From NCBI RefSeq assembly GCF_014645375.1, contig NZ_BMLT01000010.1:1-64000 (forward strand): a DNA stretch of 64,000 nt. Reading direction: 5' to 3'. The notes below the pieces were generated by a model. That model was not told where the DNA came from. It ran no database searches and saw only the letters and a program-made list of their open reading frames with translations. The DNA is from Marinobacterium nitratireducens. Lineage in GTDB: Bacteria; Pseudomonadota; Gammaproteobacteria; Pseudomonadales; Balneatricaceae. Position 1 is the stretch's first letter, and each line of letters starts with the position of its first letter. A program made the position numbers and the translations under genes. Shown here one piece after another: positions 57,241 to 64,000 of this stretch.

Positions 57241-58674
57241 TCAGCGCACCCGCGGCTTGGCCATGTCCGGCTTGCCGCAGGGCAGGAAGCGTCCGCGGCC
57301 GACGGCCTGACTCGGTTCGCCGTTGCCCCAGACGACTTCGCCGCGGGACAGCGTCAGCTCCGGCCAGCCCTTGATGGTCATGCCTTCGTAGGGGGTGTAA
57401 TCGGTATCGTGATGCAGCATCTCGTTGCGGATGGTGACCTCGCGCTCGGCGTCCCAGATCACCAGGTCCGCATCGGCACCGACGGCGATGCTGCCCTTGC
57501 GCGGATAGAGACCGTAGAGCTTGGCCGGGTCGGTCGAAGTCAGCTCGACGAAGCGGTTGACGCTGATGCGCCCCTTGTTGACACCTTCGGAGAACAGCAG
57601 CGGCAGGCGGGTTTCGAGGCCCGGAATGCCGTTGGGGATGTAGTGGAAGTCCACTTCTTGGCCACCCGGCTTCTTGCCCTGCGGGTCGTCGTAGTTGAAC
57701 GGCGCATGGTCGGACGAGAAGATGGTGAACAGACCGTCGATCAGGCCGTCCCAGATCACCTGCTGGTTGGACTGGTCACGCGGTGGCGGGCTGCAGACGC
57801 ACTTGGCGCCCTCGTAGCCGTCGAGCCCCAGGTCCTCGGCGGTCAGGAACAGGTACTGCGGGCAGGTTTCGGCATAGATGCTGAGGCCGTGGCTGCGCGC
57901 CCAGCGGATCTGTTCCACCGCCTCGGAGCCGGATACGTGCACGATCAGGATCGGCACGTCGACCAGCTCCGACAGCGCGATGGCACGATGCGTGGCCTCG
58001 CGCTCCACCAGCATCGGCCGGGAGTCGGCATGGAAGCGCGGCGCCGTATGGCCGGCCGCCAGCAGCCGCTTGGTCAGCCAGTTGATGCAGTCGGAGTTCT
58101 CGGCGTGGATCATCGCCAGCGCCCCCTCCTGTCGCGCCACCGCCAGCACGTCCAGAATCTCGCCGTCATTGAGCTTGAGATCGTCGTAGGTCATGTAGAT
58201 CTTGAACGAGGTGCAGCCTTCGCGGATCAGCTCCGGCAGTTCCTCGTGCAGCACCTTCTCGGTCGGGTCGGTGACGATCAGGTGGAAGGCGTAGTCGATC
58301 AGCGCCTTGCCTTCGGCTCGGCTGTGGTAGTCGCGCACCGCCTCGCGCAGAGACTGCCCTTTTTCCTGGGCGGCAAACGGAATCACCGTGGTGGTGCCGC
58401 CGCAGGCCGCGGAGCGGGTGCCGCTGGTGAAGTCATCCGACATCTTGAGCCCTTCCGGCATCGGCTGATCCAGGTGGCAGTGGGCATCGACGCCCCCCGG
58501 CAGCACCAGCTTGCCGCTGGCGTCGATTTCGTCGTGGCCGGCGCCGAGATTTTCACCCAGGGCGACGATGCGACCATCGCGAATACCGATGTCGCAGCAG
58601 GAGGTGTCTGCCGCGGTCACGACGCAGCCGTTGCGAATGACCAGGTCGAACTGGGGCTGGGAAAGATCAGACAT
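57241..58674 (-). CDS. Dihydropyrimidinase/hydantoinase-type cyclic amidohydrolase
   Basis: Opens cyclic ureides or imides. The 477-residue protein has the metal ligands H65 and H67 in DAHCHLDQP, the carboxylated lysine K158 in TSFKIYMTYDD, histidines in IHAENSD and IVHVSG, and the aspartate in SSDHAPF. These match the D-hydantoinase/dihydropyrimidinase family, which also includes imidases. The start at 58674 (MSDLSQPQFDLVIRNG) has GAGG 8 bases upstream. It is the first gene of the operon that runs to the hydratase at 50441. Confidence 0.92.
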   Translation of the reverse strand: MSDLSQPQFDLVIRNGCVVTAADTSCCDIGIRDGRIVALGENLGAGHDEIDASGKLVLPGGVDAHCHLDQPMPEGLKMSDDFTSGTRSAACGGTTTVIPFAAQEKGQSLREAVRDYHSRAEGKALIDYAFHLIVTDPTEKVLHEELPELIREGCTSFKIYMTYDDLKLNDGEILDVLAVARQEGALAMIHAENSDCINWLTKRLLAAGHTAPRFHADSRPMLVEREATHRAIALSELVDVPILIVHVSGSEAVEQIRWARSHGLSIYAETCPQYLFLTAEDLGLDGYEGAKCVCSPPPRDQSNQQVIWDGLIDGLFTIFSSDHAPFNYDDPQGKKPGGQEVDFHYIPNGIPGLETRLPLLFSEGVNKGRISVNRFVELTSTDPAKLYGLYPRKGSIAVGADADLVIWDAEREVTIRNEMLHHDTDYTPYEGMTIKGWPELTLSRGEVVWGNGEPSQAVGRGRFLPCGKPDMAKPRVR

Positions 58675-58784
58675 CGTTGCATCCTCATTCGAAAGCGGTT
58701 GTCCGGAGCAGCTCGCCTCTGGCGCCCCGTTCGGGCACTGGGCGTCCGGAACCTCGAGCATGAAATCATCCTACTCTCGATATA

Positions 58785-58845
58785 ATTATGAATGCAATAA
58801 TATTTTATCTATTAGTCAGCAACCTAAAGTTAACCAACTGTTTTA
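58785..58845 (-). promoter_or_regulatory. Promoter/operator region of the amidohydrolase-TRAP operon
   Basis: The 58762-58860 stretch is markedly AT-rich compared with its surroundings. The dyad ATTAT-GAATGCA-ATAAT lies at 58785-58801 and fits a GntR-type operator. On the minus strand a candidate -35 TTGGTT and -10 TAATAG are 17 bp apart (about 58836-58808). The similar TTAT...ATAA dyad over the gntR start site supports control by that regulator; both are inferences. Confidence 0.45.
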
Positions 58846-58956
58846 TATGGAAATAAATTAGAAAAGCCGCCAAATATGACAGCCTTTATCAACCAAAAAC
58901 CGCACAAAATCGGGGCAAATGACGCGAAAAAAGCGCCAAAACGGGGCCGACTTCCG

Positions 58957-59919
58957 TCAGTCCCTGCGCAGCCGTGGCGCCAGGAAGGAGTCGAGCAGCA
59001 ACTGCAGAAAGTGGAAGAGGATGCAGCTGATTACCGCCACACCGGTCGAGGAGCCCATGCCGACCAGAACACTGACCGCAACCGGCAGCGTCTTCTGCGA
59101 TGCAGTCAGCAGCAGCGCGCTACGCTCCTCCGTGGCAAGCCGCAGCAAGGGTGACGTCAGCATCGCCAGCAACAGCAGACTGCCATGCAGGACCAGCACC
59201 AGCAGCGCCAGGTACAACAGCTCCGGTACGGACAGCTGAAGCAGCGACTGCCGACTGGCCGACAGCGTCACCCAGACGCTGACAATGACACAGACCGTCG
59301 GCACCAGACCAAGCCAGCGCACCGCCACCAGAGCACCGAACAGGGGCCTTAACAGCAGCCCGAGCACGAACGGCAGCAGCACGATCTGCAGCAGCTTGAA
59401 CAGCAACGGCCAGGGTGACAGTTCGATGGTGCCGCCCGCCAGCAGCCCGAGCAGCAACGGCACCGTGAGTATGCCGAGGAAATTGAGCCCCAGGGTCATC
59501 AGCAGGGCCCAGAGCGTCTTGCCGCCCGCCACGCCGGTCAGCACGATGCAGGATGACAGGGTCGGTGGCACCAGGGCCATCACCAGCAGGCCAAGGGCAA
59601 GACTGGTATCGAGCCCGCCAAAGCGCATGAGGAGCCAGCCAAGCAGTGGCGACAGCAGCAGGTTGATCAGCGCCGCGGCGAGGAAGGTGCGACCGAAACG
59701 CGGCTCCAGGCGCAGGCTTGCTGTCCGCGTCTGCAGACCGTTGATCAGGAAGATCAGCGCCACCAGCGCCGGCAACAGGTCCAGCTCGTTGAGCCAGAGA
59801 CCGGGCACCGGCCACAACAGCGCCGTGGCGATGGCAACACAGAGACCGAGCGGCAGAAACCAGGCGATGATGAAGCTCCTTGTGGGATGGGTTAAGCCGC
59901 CATCGGCACCTGCGTTCAA
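58957..59919 (-). CDS. Bile acid:sodium symporter (BASS/SBF) family transporter
   Basis: A 320-residue membrane protein with about nine or ten helices, in the SBF-like branch (sodium/bile acid cotransporter 7 type). Recognised from the overall pattern FLINGLQTRTASLRLEPRF, then VPPTLSSCIVLTGVAGG and LLTASQKTLPVAVSVLVG. Substrates of bacterial members include organic anions and keto acids; the true one is unknown. It lies between two catabolic units on the same strand, 245 bases after the racemase-family gene. Confidence 0.85.
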   Translation of the reverse strand: MNAGADGGLTHPTRSFIIAWFLPLGLCVAIATALLWPVPGLWLNELDLLPALVALIFLINGLQTRTASLRLEPRFGRTFLAAALINLLLSPLLGWLLMRFGGLDTSLALGLLVMALVPPTLSSCIVLTGVAGGKTLWALLMTLGLNFLGILTVPLLLGLLAGGTIELSPWPLLFKLLQIVLLPFVLGLLLRPLFGALVAVRWLGLVPTVCVIVSVWVTLSASRQSLLQLSVPELLYLALLVLVLHGSLLLLAMLTSPLLRLATEERSALLLTASQKTLPVAVSVLVGMGSSTGVAVISCILFHFLQLLLDSFLAPRLRRD

Positions 59920-60031
59920 TATTGCACCCGGCCTGCGGCGGCGAACCCGTCATATTGATCGTATTACAGATTGATTGGTTTCCGGTCGGCATTTTACGCT
60001 CCTGAAACCCCGATAACCGCCAACCCGCTGC

Positions 60032-60158
60032 GCCGCGTAACCCATCCAACGTTCGGATCGCTTCGGGTGTTCGAAGCTTTTATGATGGGTTCCACGGCGC
60101 CCATATTTCGTGCTACGCCGCTGATTTCAGGCGGGATGCGCCGTTTCACCCATCCTAC
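60032..60158. repeat. Degenerate GTAGGATGGGT-family repeat
   Basis: CCGCGTAACCCATCC at 60034, GATGGGTTCCACGGCG at 60084 and CGCCGTTTCACCCATCCTAC ending 60158 are inverted and direct copies of the unit also found at 42663-42832. It occupies most of the 245-base gap between the racemase-family gene and the symporter gene. No gene is seen there. Confidence 0.65.
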
Positions 60159-60164
60159 TTCAGG

Positions 60165-60893
60165 TTACTCCAGATCGAACACCGAGCCCCAGCCCCTGAT
60201 ACGGGAGGTGTCGGCGCCGGCCAGGCGCATGCCTTTCCAGACCCCGGTGGCGATGGTGTCGTAGATCGGGATACCCAGTTCCTTTTCCAGTTCTGCAGCC
60301 ACCCGCGGCCCGCGCAGGTTGGTGCAGAAAATGGTGATGGCGTCGACTTTCTGCTCCGCGGCAACGGCACGCACCATCTCGGCGATGCAGAGCTCGTCGT
60401 ATTCGGAGAAGGAGAAGTTTCCCTTGTCACCCAGGTGCCGCTCCGCCACGCAGTTGAAACCCGCTTCACGGTAGTTCTCGACGATCTTTTCCTGCACATC
60501 GTCCAGATAGGGCGTGACCAGGCCGAAGTTCTTCACCCGGGTCTTCTCGAAGATCTCGTTCAGCGCCAGCACCGAAGTGGTTGCGGGGATTCCGGTCTCG
60601 GCCTCGATCGCCTCGCAGAGCGCAATGTCATCCTGGAAGCCGCGCCACCCGGACGAGGTACCGCTCCAGGTTATCGACTGCACCCTGGCATCCGCCACCA
60701 GCCTCGCCGCCGCGAGGAAGGGCTCATTGTCGAACTGGCTCAGTGCCTGGTCGCGCAGAGAGATTTCGGTGACCCGTAAACGGCCGAAGTGCGCGCTGAC
60801 GTCGGGAAGTTCGTGCAGGATCTCCGCGGTGAGCGGTTCCAGTACGGTATTCGATGACGGCGTCAGCACGCCGAGCAAGGTACGCTCTGTCAT
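60165..60893 (-). CDS. Asp/Glu racemase superfamily enzyme (arylmalonate decarboxylase/maleate isomerase-like)
   Basis: A 242-residue protein of the Asp/Glu racemase fold. TPSSNTV is at 11-17, typical of maleate isomerase and decarboxylase relatives. The first catalytic cysteine position reads SGTSSG (77-82), without cysteine, while the second is C190 in ITIFCTNLRG. This single-cysteine arrangement resembles arylmalonate decarboxylase (glycine then cysteine), not a two-cysteine racemase. The start at 60893 has AAGGA 7 bases upstream. It ends the second TRAP operon. Confidence 0.85.
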   Translation of the reverse strand: MTERTLLGVLTPSSNTVLEPLTAEILHELPDVSAHFGRLRVTEISLRDQALSQFDNEPFLAAARLVADARVQSITWSGTSSGWRGFQDDIALCEAIEAETGIPATTSVLALNEIFEKTRVKNFGLVTPYLDDVQEKIVENYREAGFNCVAERHLGDKGNFSFSEYDELCIAEMVRAVAAEQKVDAITIFCTNLRGPRVAAELEKELGIPIYDTIATGVWKGMRLAGADTSRIRGWGSVFDLE

Positions 60894-60964
60894 ATTCTTA
60901 TCCTTGTTCAATCATTGCGGAAAGGTCCCCCGGCACACCGGGGGTTGCAAACAGCAGGTCCCCG

Positions 60965-62248
60965 TCAGTACCCCAGCGCGCGCGGAAGCGCCGTGACGAT
61001 ATCGGGGAAAATCCAGCACAACGCCAGCACGGCATACTGCAGCGCGATGAAGGGCCAGACCGACTTCAGCAGCTCGCCGATCGAGATCCGTGAGATGCCG
61101 CACATCACGAACAACAGCACCCCGACCGGCGGCGTCATCATGCCCACCACCAGGTTGAACACGAAGAGGAAGCCGAAATACAGCGGGTCGATGCCGTAGG
61201 CGACCGCGATCGGCGCGAACAGCGGCGCCAGCATGATGTAAGCGGCGTTGGACTCCAGGAACATGCCGACGATCAGCAGCATGCCCATGACCAGTGCCAT
61301 GAACACCATCGGGTCCGAGGTGAACCCCTGGACGAACTGCGACAGGTGCAGCGGCAGCAGATCGAGCGTGAACACGAAGGTCACCGGCTTGGCGAAAGCG
61401 ATCAGCGCGCCGACCACAGCCGAGGTCACGGCTGCGCGGAACATGCAGCCGGGAATGGCGTCCACTTTCAGCTTGCGGGTCACGAACATGCCCACCAAAA
61501 GCGAGTACACCACTGCGATCGCCGCGCCTTCGGTGGCGGTAAAGACACCGCCGACGATACCGCCTATCACCAGTACCGGCATCAGCAGGATGGCGCCGGC
61601 ACGCCGGCACTGCACCAGAACGTTGCGCCAGCAAAAAGGCTCGCCGGTCGGCTCGTAGCCGCGCTTGTAGGAAAGCCAGGTACACAGCGCCATCATACCG
61701 ACGGTGAGCAGGATGCCGGGCACGACACCGGCCATGAACAGGCCGCCGACCGAAACGCTGGAGCCAGCCATCAGCGCATAGACGATCATCGCCGCGCTGG
61801 GCGGAATGATGGGTCCGAGATTCGATGCCGACGCCACCACCGCGGAGCCGAAGCCGTTGTCGTAGTGCTTGCGCATCGACGGCATCATGGTAGTCCCCAG
61901 CGCGCTGGCACCGGCCACAGCCGCGCCGGTGACCGAAGCCAGACCCAGCCCCGAGAGGATGGTGACGTGCGCGAGGCCGCCCTGCACCCGGCCGACCACG
62001 GCATTGGCGAAGTCGACGACGCGCTGCATTATCCGGCCGCCGACCATGAACTCGCCCGCCAGCATGAACAGTGGAATGGCCATCAGCGGGAAGGAGTCGA
62101 CGGCGTGCATCATGCTCTGCGGCATGACGGCCATGTCGATGTCGCCGAAGGCGAAGGCGCCCAGGGCGGAAAAGCCCAGGGCGAATGCCAGCGGCATTCC
62201 CATCAATGCCAACACGAAAAAGATTCCAATCGAAACGAGAACCATCAT
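60965..62248 (-). CDS. dctM: TRAP transporter large permease (DctM), second system
   Basis: A 427-residue membrane permease with about 12 helices; family segments include FMLAGEFMVGGRIMQRVVDFANAVVG, GPIIPPSAAMIVYAL and NLVVGMMTPPVGVLLFV. Overlaps the dctQ stop (ATGA). Imports a substrate driven by a sodium gradient together with the DctQ and DctP partners upstream. Confidence 0.95.
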   Translation of the reverse strand: MMVLVSIGIFFVLALMGMPLAFALGFSALGAFAFGDIDMAVMPQSMMHAVDSFPLMAIPLFMLAGEFMVGGRIMQRVVDFANAVVGRVQGGLAHVTILSGLGLASVTGAAVAGASALGTTMMPSMRKHYDNGFGSAVVASASNLGPIIPPSAAMIVYALMAGSSVSVGGLFMAGVVPGILLTVGMMALCTWLSYKRGYEPTGEPFCWRNVLVQCRRAGAILLMPVLVIGGIVGGVFTATEGAAIAVVYSLLVGMFVTRKLKVDAIPGCMFRAAVTSAVVGALIAFAKPVTFVFTLDLLPLHLSQFVQGFTSDPMVFMALVMGMLLIVGMFLESNAAYIMLAPLFAPIAVAYGIDPLYFGFLFVFNLVVGMMTPPVGVLLFVMCGISRISIGELLKSVWPFIALQYAVLALCWIFPDIVTALPRALGY

Positions 62249-62793
62249 TCATCCCCCCAGGCATCGGTACCCTGCCAGACCAGGAACAGCAGATGCGCAA
62301 AGGCGTGTGCCATCGACAGAATCACCGCTATATAGAAGGCGGACACACTCAGCTCGACCGTGGGCATCATCTCGCTCCAGGCATCACGCGCCACCAGCGT
62401 CGCCTGCCACATCACGATCAGCATCAGGGCAGCGCTCAGCGCCAGCATCAGGCGCATCAGGCCTTCGCGAACCCGCGAGCCGAAGCGGTTGATCAGGATA
62501 TCGATACCGACGTGGATGCCGCGCTTGATACCGTGAGGCAGCGCCAGGAAAATCGACCAGACAAACGCCAGCCGGGACATTTCGTCGGCCCAGTCGATGG
62601 AATCGCCGAAGAAATAACGCAACACCACCTGCGCGGTGACCAGTCCGGTCATCAGCGTCATCAGCACGGCAATGCCCCAATAGGACAACTGGTCCGCGGC
62701 GTTGAGAAACTGCCGGTAGCGCCGGACCAGCGGAGAGGCCGAAACGGCCTCGTCCGCCACCGGGGCTCCGTCGAGAACCCGGCCGTTCATCAC
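62245..62793 (-). CDS. dctQ: TRAP transporter small permease (DctQ), second system
   Basis: A 182-residue subunit with four membrane helices (about 37-57, 68-88, 110-132, 145-165) and the motif SIDWADEMSRLAFVWSIFLALPHGIKRGIHVGIDIL. Overlaps both neighbours by four bases (ATGA), so dctP, dctQ and dctM are translationally coupled. Confidence 0.93.
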   Translation of the reverse strand: MMNGRVLDGAPVADEAVSASPLVRRYRQFLNAADQLSYWGIAVLMTLMTGLVTAQVVLRYFFGDSIDWADEMSRLAFVWSIFLALPHGIKRGIHVGIDILINRFGSRVREGLMRLMLALSAALMLIVMWQATLVARDAWSEMMPTVELSVSAFYIAVILSMAHAFAHLLFLVWQGTDAWGDE

Positions 62794-63812
62794 TGCACTT
62801 CCGCCAGAACCGCGTCGATGAGATCGGCGCCCAGGCGCTCCTTCAGTTCCGCGACCACCGGTGCGGTGCGCTCGCGCATCTGCTGGCGCAGCTCGGGGCT
62901 GACTTCGACCAGCTGCATGTTGGCGTCGACCAGCTTCTGACGCGCGACGGTATCCTCTTCGGCCGCCTTGGCGCGCTGCCAGGCTACTGCCTCGTTCATC
63001 GCATCGCGCAGCGCCTGCTGCTCGCCCGGCTCGAGCTTCTCGAACTTGCGCTTATTGGCGACCACGGCGATGAAGTCGAAGAAATGCGAGGTGTCGCTCA
63101 GATAGCTCTGCACTTCATTGAACTTGTTCGTCTCGATCACGCTGTAGGGGTTTTCCTGACCGTCGATCACGCCCTGCTGCAGCGCCGAATAGACTTCATT
63201 GATCCCCATCGACACCGGGCTTGCGCCCAGCGCACGAAAGGTCGCCAGATGGGTCTCGTTGGGCTGCAGACGAATCTTCAAGCCGTCGAAATCGGCGATC
63301 GTCTTGATCGGACGCTGGCTGTTGGTCACCTGACGCGATCCCAGCTCCATGAAGCCCAGCGCGACGAAGCCTTTTTCCGCCAGCTTTTCGTTGATCATCT
63401 CGCCAACCGGACCGTCGACGACCCTGAACGCCTCCTCACGACTGGCATAGGCGAACGGCAGACTGAGCGCCTCCAGCTCCGGCACGATGCGGGAAAGGTA
63501 GGAGGTGCCGACCCAGGTCATCTCCAGTACGCCGGAGCGCACCTGATCGATGTTCTCCTTCGCACCGCCGAGCTGCATCGCCGGGAAAACATCCACTGTC
63601 AGTTCACCGCCCGAAACCTCCGGCAGGCGCTCCTTGAAGCGCTCCATGGCCATGCTGCTGGAATGCGTGGTGGCGAAATTGCCCGCCAGTCGAAGGTTGT
63701 CCGCCGCAACCGTTCCCGAAAACAGCGTTGCCGACAGCGCGACCGCCAGCGTCGCCTTGACGCAACCGCTGGTCAGCGAGTCTATACGGGATGACATCTT
63801 GTTGCTCTGCAT
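62790..63812 (-). CDS. dctP: TRAP substrate-binding protein (DctP), second system
   Basis: Periplasmic binding protein of 340 residues. A signal peptide (core ATLAVALSATLFSG, cleavage near VAADN) precedes the DctP domain. The carboxylate-binding arginine region reads GLKIRLQPNETH, and the strongly conserved VIDGQENP is present, so a carboxylic acid ligand is expected. The start at 63812 has GAGGA 6 bases upstream; the open frame runs to 63869. A promoter should lie in 63813-64000, where I see no convincing consensus and no gene. Confidence 0.93.
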   Translation of the reverse strand: MQSNKMSSRIDSLTSGCVKATLAVALSATLFSGTVAADNLRLAGNFATTHSSSMAMERFKERLPEVSGGELTVDVFPAMQLGGAKENIDQVRSGVLEMTWVGTSYLSRIVPELEALSLPFAYASREEAFRVVDGPVGEMINEKLAEKGFVALGFMELGSRQVTNSQRPIKTIADFDGLKIRLQPNETHLATFRALGASPVSMGINEVYSALQQGVIDGQENPYSVIETNKFNEVQSYLSDTSHFFDFIAVVANKRKFEKLEPGEQQALRDAMNEAVAWQRAKAAEEDTVARQKLVDANMQLVEVSPELRQQMRERTAPVVAELKERLGADLIDAVLAEVQ

Positions 63813-64000
63813 GTGTATTCCTCTGGTTTCCAAGTTGACCGCCGTTTCCACTGCGCAGGACCGGCCCACGGTGGGTACCCTTGGCGTTTAGTGCTTTATT
63901 AAAGTTGTAATCGCGTTCCCGGACCGGCTCCCCTGCAAACAACAGAAGGCCGGCACAGGTTCCTCAACATTGGCAATGGCGTGGTGCCGCCTTCCTGAAT

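Noticed and set aside
63813-64000. Sigma-54-like GGCAC...GC sequence upstream of the second TRAP operon
   Set aside because: The GG and GC are 12 bp apart rather than 10, so it does not fit a -24/-12 promoter.

Overview
The window looks like a chromosomal segment of a GC-rich marine-type gammaproteobacterium, related to Pseudomonas or Oceanospirillales such as Marinobacterium. This rests on recognised protein families and on gene order. Two housekeeping blocks follow the order familiar from Pseudomonas (der-bamB-yfgM-hisS-rodZ-pilF-rlmN-ndk-isc-trmJ-suhB, then purA-hisZ-hflCK-hflX-hfq-miaA-mutL-amiB-tsaE-nnr-queG-orn-rsgA-HDOD-rhdA-psd). The two abundant TRAP transporters fit a marine heterotroph. 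I cannot name a species from the sequence.

Layout. 1-416: leader and tandem promoters of an rRNA operon running off the left edge on the minus strand. 417-9344: murI, der, bamB, yfgM, hisS, rodZ, pilF, rlmN, ndk, all minus. 9582-15252: complete isc iron-sulfur operon with two IscR-type operators and an intrinsic terminator. 15337-17111: trmJ and divergent suhB. 17174-30314: purA, hisZ, a DUF2065 gene, hflC/hflK, hflX, hfq, miaA, mutL, amiB, tsaE, nnr, all minus. 30497-38047: queG (+), orn (-), then rsgA, an HDOD gene, rhdA, psd and ygfZ (+). Compared with the Pseudomonas order, ispG (between hisS and rodZ), cysE (between iscR and trmJ) and motAB (between rsgA and the HDOD gene) are absent from these positions.

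38048-49824 is more variable. It holds a repeat-filled intergenic region, a 3-hydroxybenzoate 4-monooxygenase with a divergent LysR regulator, a small membrane-protein cluster (TM2 domain, PH domain, 3-TM), and a sensor kinase plus sigma-54 activator divergent from a cyanide-insensitive-type cytochrome bd oxidase operon. The oxidase operon has a good sigma-54 promoter, an FNR/ANR-like box, a candidate activator site and a previously unlisted 32-residue membrane ORF as its first gene. This is the most interesting regulatory unit in the window.

49126-64000 is a catabolic island. A GntR/FCD regulator and a 109-bp tandem repeat array face a minus-strand operon of dihydropyrimidinase-type amidohydrolase, class V aminotransferase, TRAP transporter (P, Q, M), amidase and MhpD-type hydratase. 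Further right are a bile-acid-symporter-family transporter and a second TRAP operon (P, Q, M) ending in an Asp/Glu-racemase-superfamily enzyme with a single catalytic cysteine. Together they suggest uptake and hydrolysis of a cyclic imide, ureide or related nitrogenous acid, but the substrate is not determined by the sequence.

Several families of intergenic repeats (REP-like palindromes, 7-bp tandem repeats, GTAGGNTGGGT elements) occupy the gene-free stretches. No mobile element genes, tRNAs or CRISPR arrays were recognised.
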